The translations under genes and the position numbers were made by a program. The notes under the pieces were generated by a model, which was given only the letters and a program-made list of their open reading frames with translations, was not told the origin of the DNA and made no database searches. From Kibdelosporangium banguiense (GTDB taxonomy: Bacteria > Actinomycetota > Actinomycetes > Mycobacteriales > Pseudonocardiaceae), in NCBI RefSeq assembly GCF_017876405.1, contig NZ_JAGINW010000001.1:2245203-2309202 (forward strand): 64,000 bases of DNA, read 5' to 3'. Below, one piece after another: positions 8,206 through 17,614 of the stretch; positions within the stretch are counted from its first letter, which is position 1, and the number at the start of each line of letters is the position of its first letter.

Positions 8206-10602
8206 TTGGCCGGACCGAGGGTCGTGATCATCGGAGCGGGGGTGGTCGGCGCCGCCCTTGCGGATGAGCTGTCCACGCGGGGCTGGGACGACATCACCGT
8301 CGTTGACCAAGGCCCATTGCCGACGCCGGGCGGTTCGTCGTCGCATGCGCCTGGCCTGGTGTTTCAGGCCAATTCGTCGAAGACCATGACTGAGCTGGCC
8401 CGCTACACGGTTGAGAAGCTCGTCGCGCTGGACTGTTTTCTGCAGGTCGGTGGGCTGGAGGTGGCGACGACGCCGGAGCGTCATCAGGAGCTGTACCGGC
8501 GGCACGGCTGGCTGACGTCCTGGGGCGTTGAGGGCACTGTGCTCGATGCTCAACAGGCGCATAAGCTGTATCCGTTGCTTGGTGAGGGCACTGTGCTCGG
8601 CGGTCTGCACGTGCCGACTGATGGTCTCGCCAAGGCCGTGAAGGCCGTTGAAGTGCAGCTCAAGCGGGCTGAGGCGCGCGGTGTCCGGTTGCTTGAGCGG
8701 CATGAGGTGCTGGACGTCAAGACCGAAGGCGACCGCGTCACCGGTGTTGTCACCGATCAGGGCGAGCTGCCTGCGGACATCGTGGTTTGCTGCGCGGGTA
8801 TCTGGGGTCCGAAGGTCGCTGGGCTGGTCGGTATGACGTTGCCGCTGGTCCCGCTCGCGCACCAGCTCGCGTGGACCGGTCAGGTGCCGGCGATCGCCGG
8901 GCAGCGGGCCGAGGCGGTCCGGCCGATCCTGCGCCATCAGGACGCGGACCTCTACTACCGCGATCGGCACGACACGATCGGCATCGGCTATTACGGCCAC
9001 CGCCCGATGCCTGTCGATGTGAACGACATTCTCAGCGTCGACAAGGCCGAGGTCATGCCGTCGGTGCAGGCCTTCACCGAGGAGGATTTCGCCGAGGCCT
9101 GGCAGGAAACACAACGACTCCTCCCGTCGACCAGGGACGCGAAGATCGAGGAAGGCATCAACGGCCTGTTCTCGTTCACCGTCGACGACATGCCGTTGCT
9201 GGGTGAATCGCCGACTGTGCACGGGTTCTGGGTCGCTGAGGCTGTCTGGGTCACGCATTCGGCAGGCGTCGCGCACGCGATGGCCGAGTGGCTTGTCGAC
9301 GGCTACTGCTCGTCCTATGACCTGCACGAATGCGATGTGAACCGGTTCGAGCAGCACCACTTGGCGCCGGACTACGTCAAAGCCCGTGGCTGCCAGAACT
9401 TCGTCGAGGTCTACGACATCAAGCACCCGTTGCAGCCGATGGAGGACCCGCGGCCGCTGCGGACCAGTCCGTTCTACCAGCGTCAGAAGGAACTTGGCGC
9501 GTACTTCCTCGAGGCCAACGGCTGGGAACGGCCACAGTGGTACGAGCTGAACGTCGATCTCATCGAGGACCGCGAGATCCACCAGCCCAACGACTGGGCA
9601 GCGCAATACTGGTCCCCTATCGCTGCTGTCGAAGCGCAGATCACGCGTGAGCGCGTCGCGCTCTACGACATGACAGCGTTGAAGCGACTGATGGTCGAAG
9701 GTCGTGGCGCGGCGGAGTTCCTGCAGCGTATGACCACCGGCGACGTGGACAAGTCCGTCGGTTCCGTCACGTACTGTCTGTTGCTCGACATCGACGGCGG
9801 CATCCGCAGCGACGTGACTGTCGCGCGGCTGGCGAAAGACCAGTTCCAAGTGGGTGCCAACGGAAACCTCGACGTGGACTGGTTCACCCGGCACCTGCCT
9901 GAGGACGTCATGGTTCGCGACATCACCGCAAGTACGTGCTGCATCGGGGTGTGGGGTCCGAAGGCGCGGGGTCTGGTTCAGCCGTTGACCAAGATCGACC
10001 TGACCGCGTTGAAGTACTTCCGTGGCGCGCAGGGTTATATCGGCAACGTCCCGGTCACCGCACTGCGACTGTCCTATGTGGGCGAGCTCGGCTGGGAGCT
10101 GTACACGACCGCTGACATGGGCCTGAAGTTGTGGGACACGCTGTGGGAGGCCGGTCAGGACCACGGCGTCATCGCCGGCGGCCGGGCCGCGTTCAACAGC
10201 CTGCGCCTGGAGAAGGGCTATCGCTCGTTCGGCACCGACATGACCTACGAGCATGATCCCTTCGAGGCCGGTCTGGGCTTCGCGGTGAAACTCGCCAAGG
10301 ACGAGTTCGTCGGCAAGAGCGCGCTGAAGCCGGATGAGCCCAAGCGGAAACTCACCTGCCTGACGCTGGACGACACTGTGATGGGCAAAGAGCCTGTCTA
10401 CGACGGTGAAAACTGCGTCGGCTACGTGACCAGCGCCGCGTACGGCCACACGATCGGTAAAGGTATCGCCTACGCCTGGCTGCCCGCCGAGCTGGCCAAT
10501 CCGGGCCAGACTGTCCACATCGGATACTTCGACCGGCGGCTGCCGGCCACGGTCGCGCAGGAGCCGTTGTTCGACCCCAAGATGACGCGGTTGAGGGGAT
10601 AG
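8206..10602 (+). CDS. Dimethylglycine oxidase/dehydrogenase-like flavoprotein with GcvT domain
   Basis: This 798-residue two-part enzyme has an N-terminal DAO-type FAD domain (VVIIGAGVVGAALADEL at residues 6-22) and a C-terminal folate-binding GcvT domain (from about residue 430). His47 in GSSSHAPGL occupies the position of the covalent-FAD histidine of this family. Family members oxidatively demethylate N,N-dimethylglycine or sarcosine and pass the methylene group to THF. Arthrobacter dimethylglycine oxidase is about 830 residues. The start is TTG 8206 behind GGGAGG. The next gene, soxB, begins 3 bp after the stop, so it heads a five-gene operon. Because soxBDAG follows, dimethylglycine is the likelier substrate. 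Confidence 0.87.
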   Translation: MAGPRVVIIGAGVVGAALADELSTRGWDDITVVDQGPLPTPGGSSSHAPGLVFQANSSKTMTELARYTVEKLVALDCFLQVGGLEVATTPERHQELYRRHGWLTSWGVEGTVLDAQQAHKLYPLLGEGTVLGGLHVPTDGLAKAVKAVEVQLKRAEARGVRLLERHEVLDVKTEGDRVTGVVTDQGELPADIVVCCAGIWGPKVAGLVGMTLPLVPLAHQLAWTGQVPAIAGQRAEAVRPILRHQDADLYYRDRHDTIGIGYYGHRPMPVDVNDILSVDKAEVMPSVQAFTEEDFAEAWQETQRLLPSTRDAKIEEGINGLFSFTVDDMPLLGESPTVHGFWVAEAVWVTHSAGVAHAMAEWLVDGYCSSYDLHECDVNRFEQHHLAPDYVKARGCQNFVEVYDIKHPLQPMEDPRPLRTSPFYQRQKELGAYFLEANGWERPQWYELNVDLIEDREIHQPNDWAAQYWSPIAAVEAQITRERVALYDMTALKRLMVEGRGAAEFLQRMTTGDVDKSVGSVTYCLLLDIDGGIRSDVTVARLAKDQFQVGANGNLDVDWFTRHLPEDVMVRDITASTCCIGVWGPKARGLVQPLTKIDLTALKYFRGAQGYIGNVPVTALRLSYVGELGWELYTTADMGLKLWDTLWEAGQDHGVIAGGRAAFNSLRLEKGYRSFGTDMTYEHDPFEAGLGFAVKLAKDEFVGKSALKPDEPKRKLTCLTLDDTVMGKEPVYDGENCVGYVTSAAYGHTIGKGIAYAWLPAELANPGQTVHIGYFDRRLPATVAQEPLFDPKMTRLRG

Positions 10603-10605
10603 CGG

Positions 10606-11808
10606 ATGGAGCACCCGGACTGGCTCTGGCGCACTCCGGAGCCGAAGAAGTCGTACGACGTGATCATTGTCGGCGCCGGTGGCCACGGCTTGGCCACGGC
10701 GTACTACCTGGCCAAAAACCATGGCATCACCAATGTGGCGGTGCTGGAGAAAGGCTGGCTGGCCGGCGGGAACATGGCCCGCAACACCACGATCATCCGC
10801 TCGAACTACCTCTGGGACGAGAGCGCCGGCATCTACGAGCACTCCCTGAAACTGTGGGAAGGCCTCAAGGACGAACTGGATTACGACTTCCTGTTCAGCC
10901 AGCGTGGTGTGCTCAACCTGGCGCACACGCTGCAGGACATCCGCGAAGGCACGCGTCGCGTCAACGCCAACCGGCTCAACGGGATCGACGGCGAATGGCT
11001 GTCACCCGAAGAGGTCGCCAAGGTCTGTCCGATCGTCAACGTCTCCCAGGATGTTCGTTACCCGGTGCTCGGCGGGACGTGGCAACCCCGCGCCGGCATC
11101 GCCAAACATGACTTCGTGGCCTGGGCCTTCGCCCGTCGCGCGGACCAGTTCGGGGTGGATCTCATCCAGGGCTGCGAGGTCCAGGGGTTCCTGACCGACG
11201 GCAACCAGGTCACCGGCGTGCAGACCAACCGGGGTCCGATCAACGCGGGCCGGATCGGGCTCGCCGCGGCCGGGCACACGAGCGTGCTCGCGTCGAGCCT
11301 CGGCATCCGGCTGCCGTTGCAAAGCCATCCGTTGCAGGCGTTGGTGTCCGAGCTGCTTGAGCCCGTGCACCCGACGGTCGTGATGTCCAATCATGTGCAC
11401 GTCTACGTCAGCCAGGCGCACAAGGGCGAGCTCGTGATGGGTGCGGGCATCGACTCGTACAACTCCTATGGGCAGCGCGGGTCTGTGCATGTGATCGAAC
11501 AGCAGATGGCCGCGGCGCTGGAGTTGTTCCCGATCTTCGCGCGGGCGCACCTGATCCGCACCTGGGCCGGGATCGTCGACGTCACCCCGGACGCGTCGCC
11601 GATCATCGGTACGACACCGGTGGAGAACCTGTTCGTCAACTGTGGCTGGGGAACCGGCGGGTTCAAGGCGACGCCGGGTGTCGGCTGGGTGTTCGCACAC
11701 ACGCTCGCGCACGGTGCACCCCATGAGCTCAACGAACCGTTCACGCTGGAGCGCTTCACCACAGGCGCCCTGATCGACGAACACGGCGCCGCAGCCGTCG
11801 CACACTGA
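10606..11808 (+). CDS. soxB: Sarcosine oxidase subunit beta
   Basis: This is the flavin-containing beta subunit (400 residues) of heterotetrameric sarcosine oxidase, which converts sarcosine to glycine plus 5,10-methylene-THF and H2O2. The Rossmann motif [18 protein letters not shown] is at residues 19-36. His168 in PRAGIAKHD corresponds to the region of the histidine that carries covalent FMN in characterised enzymes. The conserved C-terminal segment [16 protein letters not shown] is intact. It starts at ATG 10606, 3 bp after the previous stop, and soxD follows after 11 bp. The order B-D-A-G is canonical. Confidence 0.95.
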   Translation: MEHPDWLWRTPEPKKSYDVIIVGAGGHGLATAYYLAKNHGITNVAVLEKGWLAGGNMARNTTIIRSNYLWDESAGIYEHSLKLWEGLKDELDYDFLFSQRGVLNLAHTLQDIREGTRRVNANRLNGIDGEWLSPEEVAKVCPIVNVSQDVRYPVLGGTWQPRAGIAKHDFVAWAFARRADQFGVDLIQGCEVQGFLTDGNQVTGVQTNRGPINAGRIGLAAAGHTSVLASSLGIRLPLQSHPLQALVSELLEPVHPTVVMSNHVHVYVSQAHKGELVMGAGIDSYNSYGQRGSVHVIEQQMAAALELFPIFARAHLIRTWAGIVDVTPDASPIIGTTPVENLFVNCGWGTGGFKATPGVGWVFAHTLAHGAPHELNEPFTLERFTTGALIDEHGAAAVAH

Positions 11809-11819
11809 GGAGAGGCTGG

Positions 11820-12062
11820 ATGTTGCTGATCAGTTGTCCCTGGTGCGGCGAGCGCGAGGAGACCGAGTTCCATTACGGCGGCCAAGCGCTTGTCAATTAC
11901 CCGGCCGATCCGGAGTCGCTGTCCGATGAGGAATGGGCGCTGTACGTGTTCTTTCGTGACAACCCCAAAGGCGACTTCGCCGAGCGCTGGGCGCACACCG
12001 CGGGTTGCCGCCGTTGGTTCAGCACCGTGCGCAACACCGTGACCAGCGAGTTCCAGTCATGA
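11820..12062 (+). CDS. soxD: Sarcosine oxidase subunit delta
   Basis: This small delta subunit (80 residues) binds zinc in the heterotetramer. The ligand set is visible as Cys6 and Cys9 (CPWC), His59 and Cys63 (HTAGC). Length is typical for the family. It starts at ATG 11820 after GGAGAGG. Its stop overlaps the soxA start by 4 bp (ATGA), so it is translationally coupled. Confidence 0.95.
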   Translation: MLLISCPWCGEREETEFHYGGQALVNYPADPESLSDEEWALYVFFRDNPKGDFAERWAHTAGCRRWFSTVRNTVTSEFQS

Positions 12063-14839
12063 GGCTGGAGCACGGCGGTGAGATCGACCGCACCAGGCCG
12101 TTGACGTTCACTGTGGACGGCGCCGAGTACACCGGTTTCGAGGGCGACACTCTCGCGTCGGCGATGATCGCCAATGGTGTGCTGCAGGTGGCGCCTTCGT
12201 TGTATCGCGGGCGCCCGCGTGGCATCTTCTCCGCGGGTGCTGAGGAGCCGAACGCGCTGGTACAGGTCGGTTCCGAGCCTTCGCTGGCCGCGACCATGGT
12301 CCCGCTGCGGGACGGTCTCGTGGCGCGCACGCTCAGCGGAGTCGGCCGGCTGACGCCTGATCCTGACGAACCTCGGTACGACAAGCGGTTCACGCACACC
12401 GACGTCCTGGTGATCGGTGGTGGCCCGGCAGGCCGGACAGCCGCGATCGCTGCGGCCGCCGGGGGTGCCCGCGTGATCCTCACGTCCGGATCCATACCCC
12501 CACCAGCGGAAACATCAGAACTGTCGGACCCTTGCGGTAACGTTGAATTTAGGGGGTCCCCCGAGGGAATTGCTGGTGGGGAAGAGGCTGGGCGGGTCAC
12601 CAGGACGGGTGCCGAGGAGGTTGCCGGCACAGTCGCGGGGGAAGTTGCCGGGAAAGTCACGGTCCTGGCTGGTGCGGTGACGTTCGGATACTACGACAGT
12701 AATTATCTTCTTGTCGCGCACAGGAACACGTTGTGGCACATCCGGGCTCGGCGCGTAATCCTGGCGACGGGTGCTCATGAGCAGCCGATCGTGTTCGAGA
12801 ACAACGACCGGCCGGGGATCATGCTGGCTGGTGCGGTGCGTAAGTACATCACCAAGTATGCCGTCCTGCCAGGCCGCAAAGCGGTTGTCTTCACCACCGA
12901 CGACAGTGCGTACGCCACCGTCACGGAGCTGGTCAAAGCCGGTGCGGAGGTGACGGTTGTCGACAGTCGCCCGAACCCGCCTGACCTTGCGCCGGAAGGT
13001 GTGGAGGTCATCAGCGGACTGATCCGGGACACCGAGGGCGACGGCCGGATCACTGCGGTGTCCATAATGGATCGCAAGATCGAGTGTGACCTGCTCGCGG
13101 TGTCCGGTGGCTGGCAGCCGGCAGTGCATCTGTTCAGCCAGTCGCGCGGCACGTTGCGGTGGACTGGTGAACGGTTCGTGCCGGACACGGCTGCTCAGGC
13201 GAACCGCGTCGTCGGTGCCGCGAACGGGACATTCGACCTGGCAGCAGCCTTGGCTGAGGCGTCCGAAGCGGGTGTCGAAGCCGCGGCCGCGGTCGGTTAC
13301 CCGGCTTCGGCACCGGCTTTGCCTAAGGTCGAACCGACGGAAGTCACGCCCGCGCAACCGGTGTGGCTGGTGCCTGGCGATCCGCGCAACCAGTTCGTCG
13401 ACCTGCAACGGGACGCGACTGTGGCCGATATCCAGCGTGCGGTCGGTGCCGGGATGCGTTCGCCTGAGCACATCAAGCGGTACACGACCATCGGTACCGG
13501 TGCTGACCAGGGCCGGACTTCGAATATCCCGACCTTGGGGGTGATCGCGGCAGCCCTCGACACGACTCCGGGTGAGCTTGGGACGACGACTTTCCGGGCG
13601 CCCGCGGTGCCGGTGTCGTTCGCGTTGATGGCCGGCCGGGATCGCGGCCACCTGCACGATCCGGTTCGCACGACACCGATTCATTCGTGGCATGTGGCCG
13701 CTGGCGCGGAGTTCGAGAACGTCGGTCATTGGAAACGGCCGTGGTTCTACGCGAAGCCCGGCGAGGACATGGAAACCGCAGTGCTGCGCGAGTGCCGGAC
13801 CGCCCGGACAGGCGTGGGAATACAGGACGCGAGCACGCTCGGCAAGATCGAAGTTGTCGGTGCCGATGCTGGTGAGTTCCTGAACCGCATGTACACCAAC
13901 GCTTTCAAGAAGCTCGCGGTCGGCTCGGCGCGATATGGGCTGATGTGCAAGACCGATGGCATGGTCTTCGACGACGGCGTTGTCATGCGGCTCGCCGAGG
14001 ATCGTTACTACGTCACCACGACAACAGGTGGCGCGGCGAACGTGCTCGACTGGTTCGAGGAGTGGTCCCAGACCGAGTGGCCTGAGCTGGACGTGAAGTT
14101 CACGTCGGTCACCGAGCAGTGGTCCACGATCGCCGTGGTCGGACCACAGTCCCGGGCTGTGGTCGGGCTTCTGGCGCCGGACCTGGACGTCTCCAACGAG
14201 GCCTTCGGGTTCATGACCTTCCGGGACACGGTGCTGTCGAACGGGATTCCGGCCAGGATCGCGAGGATCTCGTTCTCCGGAGAGCTGGCGTACGAGGTGA
14301 ACGTGTCCGGCTGGTACGGGCTCGCGGCCTGGGAAGCGATCTTCGAAGCCGGAAAGCCCTACGACATCACGCCCTACGGCACGGAGACCATGCACGTGCT
14401 GCGAGCCGAGAAGGGATTCCCGATCGTCGGCCAGGACACCGACGGCACGGTCACGCCTGAGGATCTGGGCATGTCGTGGATCGTGTCGAAGGTGAAGGAC
14501 TTCGTCGGCAAACGGTCCTTGCGTCGGCCCGACACCGCTCGACCCGACCGTAAGCACCTCGTCGGACTGCTACCGGTCGACCCGACCGAGTTGCTGCCCG
14601 AGGGCGCGCAGATGGTGTCCGACGGGGTTTCGATGACTCCTCCGGTACCGATGGAAGGGCACGTGACCTCAAGTTACCGGAGTGCCGCGCTGGAGCGGAC
14701 CTTCGCGCTCGCGCTGATCAAGAACGGGCGCAACCGGATCGGCGAGACCTTGCTGGCTCCGTTGGGCGACCGTGTCATCGCCGCGACCGTGACCGAGCCG
14801 GTGTTCTACGACAAGGAAGGCGCGCGTCGTGACGGTTGA
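12059..14839 (+). CDS. soxA: Sarcosine oxidase subunit alpha (with unusual internal segment)
   Basis: This alpha subunit (926 residues from ATG 12059) has an N-terminal 2Fe-2S-ferredoxin-like part, an NAD-binding Rossmann domain (VLVIGGGPAG, 116-125) and a C-terminal GcvT-like folate domain (from about 540). The ATG overlaps the soxD stop by 4 bp and soxG overlaps the end by 11 bp. Oddity: after the second beta strand (ARVILTSG) the expected acidic residue and GGSLL-type motif are missing. Residues 145-198 form an atypical low-complexity stretch. Its DNA contains nested inverted repeats spanning 84 bp (12498-12581), a multiple of three, so the frame stays open. It may be a palindromic insertion. 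NAD binding could be affected; the folate domain looks normal. Confidence 0.9.
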   Translation: MRLEHGGEIDRTRPLTFTVDGAEYTGFEGDTLASAMIANGVLQVAPSLYRGRPRGIFSAGAEEPNALVQVGSEPSLAATMVPLRDGLVARTLSGVGRLTPDPDEPRYDKRFTHTDVLVIGGGPAGRTAAIAAAAGGARVILTSGSIPPPAETSELSDPCGNVEFRGSPEGIAGGEEAGRVTRTGAEEVAGTVAGEVAGKVTVLAGAVTFGYYDSNYLLVAHRNTLWHIRARRVILATGAHEQPIVFENNDRPGIMLAGAVRKYITKYAVLPGRKAVVFTTDDSAYATVTELVKAGAEVTVVDSRPNPPDLAPEGVEVISGLIRDTEGDGRITAVSIMDRKIECDLLAVSGGWQPAVHLFSQSRGTLRWTGERFVPDTAAQANRVVGAANGTFDLAAALAEASEAGVEAAAAVGYPASAPALPKVEPTEVTPAQPVWLVPGDPRNQFVDLQRDATVADIQRAVGAGMRSPEHIKRYTTIGTGADQGRTSNIPTLGVIAAALDTTPGELGTTTFRAPAVPVSFALMAGRDRGHLHDPVRTTPIHSWHVAAGAEFENVGHWKRPWFYAKPGEDMETAVLRECRTARTGVGIQDASTLGKIEVVGADAGEFLNRMYTNAFKKLAVGSARYGLMCKTDGMVFDDGVVMRLAEDRYYVTTTTGGAANVLDWFEEWSQTEWPELDVKFTSVTEQWSTIAVVGPQSRAVVGLLAPDLDVSNEAFGFMTFRDTVLSNGIPARIARISFSGELAYEVNVSGWYGLAAWEAIFEAGKPYDITPYGTETMHVLRAEKGFPIVGQDTDGTVTPEDLGMSWIVSKVKDFVGKRSLRRPDTARPDRKHLVGLLPVDPTELLPEGAQMVSDGVSMTPPVPMEGHVTSSYRSAALERTFALALIKNGRNRIGETLLAPLGDRVIAATVTEPVFYDKEGARRDG
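12498..12581. repeat. Palindromic in-frame insertion candidate inside soxA
   Basis: The outer arms are CCCCACCAGC (12498-12507) and GCTGGTGGGG (12572-12581), perfect 10-bp inverted repeats. The inner arms are GGACCC (12526-12531) and GGGTCC (12554-12559). Span is 84 bp (28 codons). Base use inside (AAACATCAGAA, GTTGAATTTAG) is unlike the GC-rich third positions of the flanking gene. No second copy was spotted in the window. Confidence 0.5.
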
Positions 14840-15449
14840 ATTCCTACGCCGTAGCCCGCTCGCGGGGTACCTGGGCATCACCGAAATCCCGTTCCTGACC
14901 ATGGTCAACGTCCGCGTCTCGCCGACCAGCGCGGCTGCCGCCCGCATCAGCGCCAGGCTCGGCGGTCCGCTGCCGGTCGTCCCAGGCGCTGTCGTCGACG
15001 CCGGTGACCGGGACATCCTTTGGCTTGGCCCGGACGAATGGCTCGTTGTCGGGCCGGACGGCGACACCGGCCTGGCCGAGCTGCTGACAGAACCCGGCGC
15101 GTCCATTGTGGACGTTTCGGCGAACCGGACGACTGTCGAGGTCCGCAGCCGTGAACTGCTCGAACACGGCTGCACCCTGGACTTGCACCCCCGCGCATTG
15201 CACGCTGGCCACTGCGCGCAGACGACGATCGCCCGTACACAGGTGATCCTCTGGCAGACCTCTGACGAGCCGGTCTACCGGCTGCTGGTGCGTGGCTCGT
15301 TCGCCACGTACCTCGCCGACTGGCTGGTCGACGTTAGTCGTTGCGTGTCGGCCATGTCGAACGCGCCGCGGACCTCGACGGGAGCAGCCGGCGCCCAGGT
15401 GAACGATCTCGGTATCACTAGAGATCACCCACATAGGGAATCTCGTTGA
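14829..15449 (+). CDS. soxG: Sarcosine oxidase subunit gamma
   Basis: This gamma subunit (206 residues) has the family's characteristic WLGPDEWLVV stretch (about 60-69), the NRTTVEV strand and DLHPRAL. It starts at GTG 14829 and overlaps soxA by 11 bp. The last 35 or so residues after WLVDVS are not typical of the family and are polar. They extend 32 bp into the 3' end of the convergent nuclease gene. The tail may be a readthrough of the original stop. It ends the dimethylglycine/sarcosine operon. Confidence 0.9.
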   Translation: MTVEFLRRSPLAGYLGITEIPFLTMVNVRVSPTSAAAARISARLGGPLPVVPGAVVDAGDRDILWLGPDEWLVVGPDGDTGLAELLTEPGASIVDVSANRTTVEVRSRELLEHGCTLDLHPRALHAGHCAQTTIARTQVILWQTSDEPVYRLLVRGSFATYLADWLVDVSRCVSAMSNAPRTSTGAAGAQVNDLGITRDHPHRESR

Positions 15450-17055
15450 CCTCCGCGGAGGACATCCAGTGCCGCAGGGTCATCGTGGCGCGGACGTCGT
15501 CCTCGTTGTACTCGAAGAGGCGGGAACGCTGGCTGAGCTGGGGTTCGCTGCCGTCCATGCCGACGGCGTCGCGGTACCAGCGCATGGAGTTCTCGCCGCT
15601 GGCCTCGGGGTCGCGGTAGGTGAAGCCGGCGGCCGGGGCGATGACCTTGAGGCCCTTGCCCTGGGCGCACAGGAACTGCTCCTGGACGCTGCGGAACAGG
15701 TCGAACCACAGGTCCGAGTCGATGAACTCCTGGACCTGTTTCTCGGTGGGAATGCCCGGCTTGCCGGCGAACCGGCGGGCGGACGCGAGCAGCCAGCGGT
15801 TCTCGGCCAGCTCGTTGTAGCAGTAGGCGCGGAACGTGAGGCCACGTGCGCGGGCGCGCAGCCGGACTCCGGTCAGCCACTCCCAGAACTCGGCGAACGA
15901 TCGGGCCTCGTCATCGGTCGGCAACGGATCCCACGTGACAAAGGCGCGATAGCCGGGCTGGTCACCCACGTCCGCACCGGACAGCAGCACGCCCCACATG
16001 TAGGCGCCGGAATCCCCGAAGCTCTCCATGTCCACATCGACTTCGACGTCCGCACGCGGCACGACCACCTGAGGTACGCGACGCACGACCGTGAGATTGC
16101 GCAGCCACGCCTTGGCAAGCGCGATCGCGTCGTCCGATGGCAGACCGACGAGCTGTAGGTCGGTACTCATAGGTACTGCGGCCAGGTCGTCAACCGTCTG
16201 GACGCCGACGCCTCGCAACGTCACCGCGTCTTCGCCGCGTGCCACCAGGCTCACGTCCCGCGACTCGAGCAGAACCTGCTCGCAGATCGGCCACCACGGG
16301 CAGCTCCGGCATTCGAGAATCCGGGACGGCCTGGCCAGCGGCTGACCGCCGTTCGCGGCCGCGGCGGCGACTGCGAGCCGGTCGGAGAAGCGGTTGTCGT
16401 ACTCCGAGAGCGCGGTCCGGCCGCCTGGCCAGGTCGGCGCTTCCAAGTCGTGCCACGCCACCACGTCGGCATCCAGGCCGATCACGCCGCCCACCGCACG
16501 GCCCGCCGCAGCGTAACCGGCGGCCTGCAGCATCCGCCAAGCGTGTGCAAGCCGCATTTGGTCACGTGGCTGCGGACGGATCTTGCGGAGCGGGTCGACG
16601 CGGCTGCCGTTCGGCATCGGCTCGCCCAACGGCGACGTCCGTGCGCCCTGGCCGGGGTCTGTCACCTTGTGCCGGACCACCAGCACGGGCACGTAGCCCT
16701 TGTCGGTCTTGACCAGCAGATCGATCGAGCCGCGACGGCCACCACGGGGATCGCGCGGCAGCTGGGGTGCCCAGATGAAGCGGGCACCGGCGGTGAGCAT
16801 GGCCAGCGTGGCCTGCTCCCGGTCGGCTCCGCGCAGGTCAGGCTCGGCGGGGATCTCCATCCAGTCCGATCCGACCAGCGTGGCCACGCGGTCGGCCACC
16901 GTGCGGCGGTGAGCGGTCGCGTCCGCTTTGCGCTGCTGGCCGGTCGGGTCCGGGGCGGCTTTCGGGGCGTCCCGCATCGCGGGGTCGTTCTCCAAGTGCA
17001 CCCGTCGCCGGCATCGGTTGACCACACCAGCATCAAGCAGCACCGAATCCGTCAC
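15418..17055 (-). CDS. TM0106-family RecB-like putative nuclease
   Basis: This 545-residue protein from GTG 17055 (VTDSVLLDAGVVNRCRRRV) resembles the TM0106 family: a PD-(D/E)XK RecB-type nuclease domain followed by an RNase H-like domain. The N-terminal CRRRVHLE, central DLLVK and the cysteine group ECRSCPWWPICEQ (C-x2-C-x4-C) are seen. The cysteines resemble the iron-sulfur cluster of RecB/AddB nucleases. Acidic residues (DVEVDVDMES, YNEDDVRATM) suit the second nuclease-like domain. Function is unproven; DNA repair or processing is inferred. It is convergent with and overlaps soxG by 32 bp, and divergent from the next gene. Confidence 0.8.
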   Translation of the reverse strand: MTDSVLLDAGVVNRCRRRVHLENDPAMRDAPKAAPDPTGQQRKADATAHRRTVADRVATLVGSDWMEIPAEPDLRGADREQATLAMLTAGARFIWAPQLPRDPRGGRRGSIDLLVKTDKGYVPVLVVRHKVTDPGQGARTSPLGEPMPNGSRVDPLRKIRPQPRDQMRLAHAWRMLQAAGYAAAGRAVGGVIGLDADVVAWHDLEAPTWPGGRTALSEYDNRFSDRLAVAAAAANGGQPLARPSRILECRSCPWWPICEQVLLESRDVSLVARGEDAVTLRGVGVQTVDDLAAVPMSTDLQLVGLPSDDAIALAKAWLRNLTVVRRVPQVVVPRADVEVDVDMESFGDSGAYMWGVLLSGADVGDQPGYRAFVTWDPLPTDDEARSFAEFWEWLTGVRLRARARGLTFRAYCYNELAENRWLLASARRFAGKPGIPTEKQVQEFIDSDLWFDLFRSVQEQFLCAQGKGLKVIAPAAGFTYRDPEASGENSMRWYRDAVGMDGSEPQLSQRSRLFEYNEDDVRATMTLRHWMSSAEVNEIPYVGDL

Positions 17056-17127
17056 AGTGAGCACTCTAAGCGTTGGCACCGACAAGCCGAGATGCTGCTG
17101 TTGCCCAGCGCCAGTAGGTTGAGATCC

Positions 17128-17574
17128 ATGGCGACGACCAAGCGAACCGGCAAGCCACGGATCACGCCGCGCAACGCGAAGAACGCGGTCGCGGTCGCGA
17201 AGGTCATCGGTCCTGCCATCGCGCCGGTCCTGCTGCCATTCGCCGCCAAAGCGGCTGCGACGCTGCGCAACCTCAAGGACAACCGTCGGGCCCATAAGCT
17301 GGGCGTTCCGGTCGGGGACCTGTCGAAGTTCACCGGCCGGGGTGGTGCGTTGCACGCCCGGATCGCCGGTCTGGCCGAGGTGCTCGACGAGCTGGGCGAG
17401 CGCGGCAAGGACGCTGCGTTCGTCGAGGAGACCGCCAACACTCTGGCCCAACTGACCTCAGCGGTGCGTGCCGCCGAACGCATGCCGACGGCCCGCCGCA
17501 AGACCGTGCACCGAGCCGTTTCGACCGAACTGGACCAGCTGGAGCAACGGCTGCTGCACAAGCTCGGAATTTGA
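17128..17574 (+). CDS. Conserved hypothetical protein (DUF6474-like)
   Basis: This 148-residue basic protein starts at ATG 17128. The N-terminus is Lys/Arg-rich, followed by a hydrophobic stretch AKVIGPAIAPVLLPFAAKAAATL (residues 24-46), too weak for a clear membrane helix. A helical C-terminus follows, with many Ala, Arg and Glu residues. Similar proteins of unknown function are widespread in actinomycetes. It is divergent from the nuclease and 40 bp ahead of the membrane protein gene. No function can be assigned. Confidence 0.75.
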   Translation: MATTKRTGKPRITPRNAKNAVAVAKVIGPAIAPVLLPFAAKAAATLRNLKDNRRAHKLGVPVGDLSKFTGRGGALHARIAGLAEVLDELGERGKDAAFVEETANTLAQLTSAVRAAERMPTARRKTVHRAVSTELDQLEQRLLHKLGI

Positions 17575-17614
17575 CGCTAATCCCTTCCGGACGCGGTTGG
17601 CTACGCTCCAACGT

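Noticed and set aside
8206..15449. Insertion sequences or prophage in the betaine island
   Set aside because: No transposase, integrase or terminal repeats around the island. Gene coupling is tight and base use is uniform, except for the short soxA segment.
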